This document shows positions 6,924 to 12,495 of a DNA stretch of 14,689 nt, piece after piece. The position numbers and the translations under genes are program-made. Origin of the DNA: Helicobacteraceae bacterium (lineage in GTDB: Bacteria > Campylobacterota > Campylobacteria > Campylobacterales > SZUA-545); assembly GCA_031275395.1 (NCBI GenBank), contig JAISOU010000039.1, positions 1 through 14,689 on the forward strand, given 5' to 3'. The notes under the pieces are model-generated. The model was not told where the DNA came from. It searched no databases and saw only the letters and a program-made list of their open reading frames with translations. Position 1 is the first letter of the stretch; the number at the start of each line of letters is the position of its first letter.

Positions 6924-7571
6924 TTAGAAGGCTTTTATATGGGCGGCGACGGTCGTTATCTCGTCGTCGGTAAACTTCCAATTATTCATATTGCCTTTCA
7001 TCATAGCGCCCATACCGAGTTTATTTCTCGTTCCGGCTTTGTACTCTTTAAGAGCCGTAACGATCTCCTCTTGACTTAGCGACGTAATGGCTACGCCCCT
7101 ATTCGGCGGATACGGTTTTTCCGCTTTCGTTCCATGACAAGAAATGCAAAACTTGTAAAGCGTCGCGCCGTCTCTGCCGCTTGCCGCCGCCGGTTGCGTA
7201 GCCGTAGCGGGCGGGGTCGCCGCCGCAGGTTTTGGTTGTTGCGCCTGTTGCGTAGCCGCAGGTTTAGGCTTCGCGGCCGGTTTAGGTTGTGGCGTGGCGG
7301 GCTTGGTCGCCGGTTTAGGTTGCGCGGCTGGTTTTGGTTGTTGCGCCGCAGGTTTAGGCTTCGCGGCCGGTTTAGGTTGCGGCGTAGCGGGCGGGGTCGC
7401 CGGTTTAGGTTGCGTCGCCGGCTTTGGCTTGGTAGCCGTCGGTTTTTGTTGCGTAGAAGCGGGTTTGCTTTGAGCGCTCGTCGGTTTAGACGACGATGGG
7501 GTCGTTTGCGGATTTGCCGCTATCGCTACGCTTGCGAATAGAAACGCCAACGCTACTAATGTTCTTCTCAT
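6924..7571 (-). CDS. Monohaem class I cytochrome c, periplasmic, long Lys/Pro/Ala repeat linker
   Basis: 215 residues from the ATG at 7571, with AAGGAGG upstream. MRRTLVALAFLFASVAIA is a cleavable signal peptide with an AxA-type site near residues 18-19 and no lipobox, so the product should be soluble or loosely attached in the periplasm. Residues ~20-131 are a low-complexity linker of KPA/QPKPA units, strongly basic, partly encoded by an internal 90-bp duplication. The haem domain has CISCH (142-146), KAEKPYPPN, LSQEEIVTALKEYKAG (165-180) and LGMGAMMKGNM (185-195), closely matching the neighbouring cytochrome. The linker is about twice as long and lysine-rich where the partner's is not. It probably serves a respiratory chain; the partner is unknown. 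The frame is open upstream to 7718, but signal peptide and ribosome site fix the start. Confidence 0.9.
   Translation of the reverse strand: MRRTLVALAFLFASVAIAANPQTTPSSSKPTSAQSKPASTQQKPTATKPKPATQPKPATPPATPQPKPAAKPKPAAQQPKPAAQPKPATKPATPQPKPAAKPKPAATQQAQQPKPAAATPPATATQPAAASGRDGATLYKFCISCHGTKAEKPYPPNRGVAITSLSQEEIVTALKEYKAGTRNKLGMGAMMKGNMNNWKFTDDEITTVAAHIKAF
7255..7434. repeat. Imperfect 90-bp tandem duplication in the cytochrome linker
   Basis: Positions 7255-7289 and 7345-7379 are identical over 35 bases at an offset of 90. The similarity continues with scattered changes through 7344 and 7434. The period is an exact multiple of three, so the duplication adds 30 residues to the Pro/Ala/Lys linker without breaking the frame. 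Smaller GGTTTAGG-like units (plus strand) recur throughout 7220-7450. Confidence 0.8.
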
Positions 7572-7602
7572 ACTTAATGAAACCTCCTTGGAATATTTTG
7601 TT

Positions 7603-7608
7603 ATTGTA
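7603..7608 (-). promoter_or_regulatory. -10-like box of the periplasmic cytochrome c gene
   Basis: TACAAT on the minus strand in the context GGTTACAATAAC, giving a leader of roughly 25 nt before the ATG at 7571. It matches the -10 consensus at five of six positions, with no obvious -35. It directly abuts the inverted repeat 7608-7633. Confidence 0.5.
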
Positions 7609-7633
7609 ACCGCCGCTTCCTTATTTGGCGGTT
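7608..7633. promoter_or_regulatory. Inverted repeat between the divergent cytochrome and heptose operons
   Basis: AACCGCC (7608-7614) and GGCGGTT (7627-7633) are perfect seven-base arms 12 bases apart. Relative to the minus-strand cytochrome gene they fall just upstream of the -10 box, a typical operator position. On the plus strand the hairpin is followed by TTAATT and could act as a weak terminator. Which role applies is not decided by the sequence. Confidence 0.4.
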
Positions 7634-7642
7634 TTAATTGGT

Positions 7643-7648
7643 TAAAAT
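7643..7648 (+). promoter_or_regulatory. Possible -10 box of the heptose operon
   Basis: TAAAAT lies in an AT-rich stretch (GGTTAAAATAATTTT) about 30 bases before the gmhB start. The match is moderate and no -35 is evident, so this is only the best candidate in the 106-bp divergent gap 7572-7677. Confidence 0.35.
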
Positions 7649-7677
7649 AATTTTTTTTCTTAAGCAAAAGGCGCCGT

Positions 7678-8202
7678 ATGAATAAAGCTCTTTTTCTCGA
7701 TCGCGACGGCGTTATCAACGTCGATTACGGGTATATCGTTTCAAAAGATCGGTTCGTATTTTGCGAAGGGATTTTCGAGCTCTCGCGCTTGGCGCGCGAT
7801 CGCGGCTTTAAGATCGTCGTCGTTACCAACCAATCCGGCATAGCCCGCGCTATGTATAGCGAAGAGGAGTTCAAAGCGCTTACCCGCTGGATGTTAAAAG
7901 AGTTTTCCGATCGCGACGCTCCGATTAGCGGCGTTTATTACTGCCCGCACGCGCCGGAGGATAACTGCGAATGTCGAAAGCCAAAAAGCGGAATGTTCAG
8001 GCAAGCGATTGACGATTTTCATATCGATCCTTCGCGATCGTGGATGATCGGCGATAAGACAAGCGATATGGAGGCGGCGATCGGAGCGGGAGTAAAAAAC
8101 CTCGTCTTATTAGGGGATAGTTTAACGGGGAATACGGAATTGATCGCGAGGCGTAAAAACCTATTGGATACAATCGTATATTTCAAAAAGGCGGCTAGAT
8201 GA
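7678..8202 (+). CDS. gmhB: D-glycero-beta-D-manno-heptose 1,7-bisphosphate 7-phosphatase
   Basis: 174 residues, typical for this HAD-family phosphatase, which removes the 7-phosphate from heptose bisphosphate in ADP-heptose synthesis. The nucleophile/acid pair is in FLDRDGV (Asp8, Asp10); other signatures are TNQSG (50-54), the zinc-loop residues Cys89, His91, Cys97 and Cys99 (CPH...CEC), then RKP (100-102), and IGDKTSD (124-130). The ribosome site is weak (AAAAGG, 7666-7671). It heads the heptose operon and its stop overlaps the next start as ATGA (8199-8202). Some relatives act on histidinol phosphate, but the operon settles the assignment. Confidence 0.95.
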   Translation: MNKALFLDRDGVINVDYGYIVSKDRFVFCEGIFELSRLARDRGFKIVVVTNQSGIARAMYSEEEFKALTRWMLKEFSDRDAPISGVYYCPHAPEDNCECRKPKSGMFRQAIDDFHIDPSRSWMIGDKTSDMEAAIGAGVKNLVLLGDSLTGNTELIARRKNLLDTIVYFKKAAR

Positions 8203-9164
8203 AATATTCAAATATCGACCTTAACGGCAAAACAATTTTGATCACGGGCGGCGCGGGCTTTATCGGCTCAAACTTGGCGCTTCACGTTCAAGACAACTAT
8301 CCAAAGGCGAGAGTCGTCGTTTTCGACGCTTTTGTTTTGGGGCATTACAAAAACCTGCGCGGTTTCAAAGGCGAAACGATCGGCGGCGATATAACAAACC
8401 CGCTCGATTTAGAGCGGTTAAACGACTACAAGTTTGACTATATCTTTCACGAAGCGGCGATCTCAGATACGACCGTAGCCGATCAAAAGCTCGTCCTTCA
8501 AGCCAACGCCAACGCCTTTAGCGATATTTTAAAGATCGCCAAAAAACACGACGCGAAGGTCGTCTATGCCTCCAGCGCGGGCGTTTATGGCAACTCTCCG
8601 GCTCCGAACAAAGTTGGCGAGGAAGAAGCCCCCGAAAACGTCTACGGCTTTTCAAAGCTGGCGATGGATAGTTTGGCTATGCGCTTTGCAAACGAAAGAA
8701 ATATGACGATCATCGGTTTGCGGTATTTCAACGTATATGGTCCCCGCGAGATTTACAAGGGCAAAACCGCGTCGATGATCCTTCAACTCGGTTTGCAGAT
8801 TTTAAGCGGCAAACGCCCCAAACTCTTCAAATGGGGCGAACAAAGGCGCGATTTCGTCTATATCGAAGACGTAATCCAAGCCAACATCAAAGCGCTTGGC
8901 GCGACCAAGTCGGGCGTTTATAACGTGGGAAGCGGAGAGGCGAGAGAGTATAACGAGATCTTTGGCAATATGACAAAAACTCTCGAACGAAACGTCGAAG
9001 TCGAATATATCGATAATCCTTGGAGCTTCTTTCAGCGCCATACCGAAGCGGATATTTACGCTACAAAAGTCGCGCTGGGCTACAAACCGCGCTTTAACCT
9101 AGAAAAGGGGATCGGCTCTTACGCCCCGTATATTGTAAAGACTTACGAGTCGGAGCTTAAATGA
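8199..9164 (+). CDS. hldD: ADP-L-glycero-D-manno-heptose 6-epimerase
   Basis: 321 residues. This extended SDR converts ADP-D-glycero-D-manno-heptose to the L,D epimer, the last step before transfer into the lipopolysaccharide core. The nucleotide-binding motif is TGGAGFIG (16-23); SSAGVYG (125-131) and Tyr149/Lys153 in YGFSK are the usual catalytic elements; LRYFNVYGPRE follows near residue 173. Both ends are joined by ATGA overlaps, to gmhB upstream and hldE downstream, implying translational coupling. C. jejuni calls the equivalent gene waaD/hldD in the same order. Confidence 0.95.
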   Translation: MKYSNIDLNGKTILITGGAGFIGSNLALHVQDNYPKARVVVFDAFVLGHYKNLRGFKGETIGGDITNPLDLERLNDYKFDYIFHEAAISDTTVADQKLVLQANANAFSDILKIAKKHDAKVVYASSAGVYGNSPAPNKVGEEEAPENVYGFSKLAMDSLAMRFANERNMTIIGLRYFNVYGPREIYKGKTASMILQLGLQILSGKRPKLFKWGEQRRDFVYIEDVIQANIKALGATKSGVYNVGSGEAREYNEIFGNMTKTLERNVEVEYIDNPWSFFQRHTEADIYATKVALGYKPRFNLEKGIGSYAPYIVKTYESELK

Positions 9165-10597
9165 AGCGTCTGGCAAACGTCGCGCCGCGCGCGCTAGTCG
9201 TCGGCGATCTGATGTTGGACGTTTATTTATGGGGCAAGACGAACCGAATCAGTCCCGAAGCGCCCGTTCCCGTCGTCGAGGTCGAAAAAACAAGCGTCGT
9301 TTTGGGCGGCGCGGGAAACGTGATCGGCGCTATGCTGGCGCTGGGCGCAAAGGTTTTTGCGGCGGGCGTAATCGGAGACGATCTAAGCGGCGCGGAGCTA
9401 AAGGCGATTTTGGAAAACAGCGGCGCGGATTCGATCGGGCTAGTCGAGCAACGCGGGCGCAAAACGGGGCGTAAAACCCGCCTGATGGCTTCGCATAGGC
9501 AGATCGTCCGTTTCGATAGCGAAAGCGCCGAGCCGATTTCCGCGCAAAGCGAAGAGGCGCTTAGGGCGGCGATCGAAAAGAGTCTGCCGCTAATCGACGT
9601 CGTTTTATTAAGCGACTACGGCAAGGGCGTTCTGACAAACGGACTAACGCAGTTTGCGATCGGCGCGGCAAGGGCGCTTGGCAAGATGATCCTAATCGAT
9701 CCGAAGGGCGCGGACTACTCAAAATACAGAGGCGCTACGCTGATCACCCCAAACCGCAAAGAGGCGGGAGAGGCGATCGGCGGCGCTTTGGGCGATCTTA
9801 AAAGCGTCGCGGCGGCGGGCGCGAAATTGCGGCGCGATCTGGCGCTGGATTACGCGATTATAACGCTGTCCGAAGACGGCATGACGGTTTGCGGCGAAAC
9901 AGCGTCCCACTTTCCCACGCAGGCGCGAGAGGTCTATGACGTTACGGGCGCGGGCGATACGGTTTTGGCTTCGCTCGGCTTCGCGCTGGCGACGGGTATG
10001 ACGATCGCGGAGGCGGCGCATTTCGCAAACGTAGCCGCCGCCGTAGCGGTTTCTAAAATCGGCGGCGCTTCGGTAACGATCGACGAGATTCTAGCTTACG
10101 AATACCGCCATTCGATCAATCAGAGCCAAAATAAGATCGCGCCTTTGGAGGTCGTAGCGCTAGAAGCCGAGAAGCTAAAAAAGAGCGGACGGAAGGTGGT
10201 ATTTACAAACGGCTGTTTCGATCTGTTGCATCGCGGACACATCGAATATTTGCGAAAGAGCCGCGAAGAGGGCGACGCGCTGATCGTAGGGTTAAATAGC
10301 GACAAAGGCGTTAAGGCGTTAAAGGGAGAATTGCGCCCGATCGTTTGCGAAGAGGATCGCGCCTATACGCTTTCGGCGCTCTCTTTTGTCGATTACGTCG
10401 TAATCTTTGACGATCCAACGCCAATCGAGCTTGTTAAGGCGATCAAACCCGATATTTTAACAAAAGGCGGCGATTATAAAGATAAAAAAGTAATCGGGAG
10501 CGAATATGCAAAGAAGGTCGTTTTGGTCGATCTTGTCGAAGGGCGATCGACAAGCGAAACGATCGCCAAAATAAGCGCTCAAGGAGGAGAAAAATGA
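9161..10597 (+). CDS. hldE: Bifunctional heptose 7-phosphate kinase / heptose 1-phosphate adenylyltransferase
   Basis: 478 residues, two fused domains as in other HldE proteins. Residues 1 to ~315 are a ribokinase/PfkB-type kinase (GGAGNV near 49, DVTGAGD 260-266 as the catalytic loop) that phosphorylates D-glycero-D-manno-heptose 7-phosphate at C1. Residues ~345-478 are a cytidylyltransferase-like nucleotidyl transferase (NGCFDLLHRGH, HxGH at 357-360; KGGDY; GRSTS near the end) that adds AMP to give ADP-heptose. GmhB acts between the two half-reactions. The gene overlaps hldD at ATGA 9161-9164 and the YfaZ-like gene at ATGA 10594-10597. All expected motifs are intact. Confidence 0.97.
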   Translation: MKRLANVAPRALVVGDLMLDVYLWGKTNRISPEAPVPVVEVEKTSVVLGGAGNVIGAMLALGAKVFAAGVIGDDLSGAELKAILENSGADSIGLVEQRGRKTGRKTRLMASHRQIVRFDSESAEPISAQSEEALRAAIEKSLPLIDVVLLSDYGKGVLTNGLTQFAIGAARALGKMILIDPKGADYSKYRGATLITPNRKEAGEAIGGALGDLKSVAAAGAKLRRDLALDYAIITLSEDGMTVCGETASHFPTQAREVYDVTGAGDTVLASLGFALATGMTIAEAAHFANVAAAVAVSKIGGASVTIDEILAYEYRHSINQSQNKIAPLEVVALEAEKLKKSGRKVVFTNGCFDLLHRGHIEYLRKSREEGDALIVGLNSDKGVKALKGELRPIVCEEDRAYTLSALSFVDYVVIFDDPTPIELVKAIKPDILTKGGDYKDKKVIGSEYAKKVVLVDLVEGRSTSETIAKISAQGGEK

Positions 10598-11166
10598 GAA
10601 AAGTTTTGTTCTTTTTCATATTTGCGCTCGCGCTATTCGCGCAAAAACAATCGATCGCGATCGACGTTAATAACGAGGATTTAGAGGGTAGCTACGAACT
10701 GTTTTCGCCAATCGGCGAGAACGCTAATTTGTATTACGGCTTTACGGTTTTGCGCGGCGCGGACAAATACGACAAAATGCGCGTATCGGGAAGTTTTCAT
10801 ATTAAGGCGATCGGCTTAACGCCGCTGGAAGGACTCGCCGTAGGAGTCGGATTAAAGGCCGCCGCGGCATATACCGACGATAACGACGAGGACGAATATA
10901 CTTTCGCCGCGCCCTTGCACGTAGGAATGATCTACACCCTCCCGATTGCGATAAAAACGCATATTGCCGTTCTCTTTGACTTTGCGCCGACCGCGTTATG
11001 TTTTAACGACTGCGATCGATATACGCAATTAAGATTTGAAACGGGAATCGAGCCGATCGAAGGCGGTATGATCTTTGGCGGCTGGCGCAAAATAGAACTG
11101 CGCGAAGACGACTGGAAATACGAGTTAAATAAAGCGGCTTATATCGGCGTTCGCATAAGTTTTTAA
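10594..11166 (+). CDS. YfaZ-like outer membrane beta-barrel protein
   Basis: 190 residues. The start overlaps the hldE stop (ATGA) behind a strong AAGGAGG (10581-10587). An N-terminal signal peptide ([16 protein letters not shown], cleavage probably near residue 16) precedes alternating hydrophobic/polar strands; the chain ends in GVRISF, with the terminal Phe typical of outer-membrane barrels inserted by BAM. Overall length, the late block FGGWRKIEL and the AYIGVRISF ending resemble the YfaZ family, whose function is unknown. There are two cysteines close together (CFNDC, about 133-137) that could form a periplasmic disulfide. Its place inside a heptose operon suggests expression with lipopolysaccharide core synthesis, but a direct link is inference. 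A 16-bp AT-rich palindrome (11160-11175) overlaps its stop. Confidence 0.7.
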   Translation: MRKVLFFFIFALALFAQKQSIAIDVNNEDLEGSYELFSPIGENANLYYGFTVLRGADKYDKMRVSGSFHIKAIGLTPLEGLAVGVGLKAAAAYTDDNDEDEYTFAAPLHVGMIYTLPIAIKTHIAVLFDFAPTALCFNDCDRYTQLRFETGIEPIEGGMIFGGWRKIELREDDWKYELNKAAYIGVRISF

Positions 11167-11186
11167 CGTTAAAAAAAGAGCGTAAT

Positions 11187-11747
11187 TTGAAAGAGATTAT
11201 TAACAAAGAGATTAAAGCGCATTTAGAGAGTTTCGCGCTTGTAGAAGATTTGATTCAACCGCTGGAAGAGTCGGCGAAAATATGCGTAGAATCGCTAAAA
11301 AACGGCGGCAAGATTTTGCTGTGCGGCAACGGCGGAAGCGCGGGCGACGCGCAACATATCGCCGCCGAGCTAACGGGGCGCTACAAGAAAGAGAGAAAAG
11401 CGCTTGCGGCGATCGCGCTTACTACCGACACTTCGGCGCTAACCGCGATCGGCAACGATTACGGCTTTGATCGCGTCTTTGAACGGCAGGTCGAAGCACT
11501 TTCGCAAAAGGGCGACGTCGTAATAGGCATATCGACGAGCGGGCAAAGTCAAAACGTTATATTGGCGCTACAAAAAGCGCGGCTAATCGGCGCGAAAACG
11601 ATCGGCTTTAGCGGCAAAGATGGCGGAAAAATAAAAGAGTTGTGCGATATAACTCTAATCTCGCCTAGCTTTGACACGCCGCGTATTCAAGAGATACATA
11701 TCTTTTTAGGGCATACGCTCTGCCAGCTGATCGAAACTAGTTTTTAA
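11187..11747 (+). CDS. gmhA: Sedoheptulose 7-phosphate isomerase (phosphoheptose isomerase)
   Basis: 186 residues, SIS-domain enzyme that turns sedoheptulose 7-phosphate into D-glycero-D-manno-heptose 7-phosphate, the first step of ADP-heptose synthesis. Motifs are [16 protein letters not shown] (46-61), STSGQSQN (116-123) and [10 protein letters not shown] (167-176). The zinc ligands His57, Glu61, Gln168 and His176 sit exactly four residues before those of E. coli (61, 65, 172, 180). The start is TTG at 11187, preceded by AAAGAG (11175-11180); no ATG or GTG lies in frame upstream and no Met occurs early, so TTG is well supported. The 20-bp gap after the YfaZ-like gene suggests the same transcript. 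No waaF-like gene follows, unlike in C. jejuni. Confidence 0.95.
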   Translation: MKEIINKEIKAHLESFALVEDLIQPLEESAKICVESLKNGGKILLCGNGGSAGDAQHIAAELTGRYKKERKALAAIALTTDTSALTAIGNDYGFDRVFERQVEALSQKGDVVIGISTSGQSQNVILALQKARLIGAKTIGFSGKDGGKIKELCDITLISPSFDTPRIQEIHIFLGHTLCQLIETSF

Positions 11748-11759
11748 TACGCTTTATTC

Positions 11760-11809
11760 CTCCGCGCTTGACGCTCCCGCGGAGCGCTCGCTTGCTTGCG
11801 ACAAGAGCG
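11760..11809. other. Two hairpins downstream of the heptose operon
   Basis: CTCCGCG (11760-11766) pairs with CGCGGAG (11778-11784), seven pairs over an 11-base loop. Next, CGCT-CTTG (11785-11788, 11791-11794) can pair with CAAGAGCG (11802-11809) with a two-base bulge. They follow gmhA by 12 bases, a terminator position, but no U-tract is present, so factor-independent termination is doubtful. The rest of 11748-11930 shows no gene that I recognise. Confidence 0.4.
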
Positions 11810-11930
11810 TAGCGCGCTATAGCTAGGCTTATGGAACTTTACCTTTATCGCGCAAAAACTCGGATTATGACAAAATATGTCAACAAGACGCGCTAACATT
11901 CTATGCAATATCGTTCAGGAAAGGCAAAAC

Positions 11931-12305
11931 ATGAAGAGAGTGAAACTTTTTGATTCCGGTTCTACCGCGCAGAGCCTCGCCAATTCTCGTATGTGGCGAA
12001 AACCCGCAACGCCTAAACAGATTTCAGCCCTGAAATCAACAAAGCTATACGACGGGAAGTATTATAGTCGAGGACGCGCGGGTCAAACTATAGGAAACAG
12101 CATACGCGCTAGCGGAAAAAGCACGCACGACTATGGGTTTCGCTCCGTTGGATTTTTTGGGACAATCTTTGCTTGCGCGGCGATAGTTTCGGCGCTTATT
12201 GAGCTTCCTAGCGCGATAAGAAACGCTAGAAGCGCTTTCAAACAATATAGCGACGCGCTAGAAGAGAAGAACAAAAAAACGTCAAAGCCCGATCCTAACT
12301 CCTAA
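11931..12305 (+). CDS. Hypothetical single-pass membrane protein, 124 aa
   Basis: I do not recognise this protein. The ATG at 11931 has a good ribosome site (CAGGAAAGG, spacing about seven); an in-frame ATG at 11877 lacks one. Residues 1-70 are polar, basic and rich in Ser, Gly, Lys and Arg, probably disordered. Residues ~73-96 (from SVGFFGTIFACAA) form one hydrophobic transmembrane span. The C-terminal ~28 residues are a charged, helix-forming tail (AFKQYSDALEEKNKK). There is no clear signal peptide because the span lies far from the N-terminus; topology is uncertain. It is isolated between the heptose operon and the convergent TonB receptor gene, with gaps of about 180 and 190 bp. It could be a lineage-specific gene; a spurious frame is less likely given the ribosome site and the membrane span. 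Confidence 0.6.
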   Translation: MKRVKLFDSGSTAQSLANSRMWRKPATPKQISALKSTKLYDGKYYSRGRAGQTIGNSIRASGKSTHDYGFRSVGFFGTIFACAAIVSALIELPSAIRNARSAFKQYSDALEEKNKKTSKPDPNS

Positions 12306-12495
12306 AGTTTTTGCTCCAATAGTTTTTATTGCTTGTCGATTTAACGCTACTCAACCTTACGCAAAAACCTGATCGCTCTTTGACGATAAACGCGACTATT
12401 TCGCGTCAAGCGTATTAGGCGGATTGTCGGCGCAATAAAGCGAAACAACGCATTGCGGCGGAACGCAAGATCAGCGGCGCTTTGATCGTCGTTTC

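Noticed and set aside
7134-7541. Arg-rich 135-codon plus-strand frame
   Set aside because: Its Arg/Leu repeats are the complement of the Pro/Ala/Lys linker repeats of the cytochrome gene; no ribosome site or family match.
11160-11175. Palindrome TTTTTAACGTTAAAAA after the YfaZ-like gene as a terminator
   Set aside because: It is AT-only apart from CG, too weak as a stem, and gmhA follows closely with a ribosome site built from its A-run.
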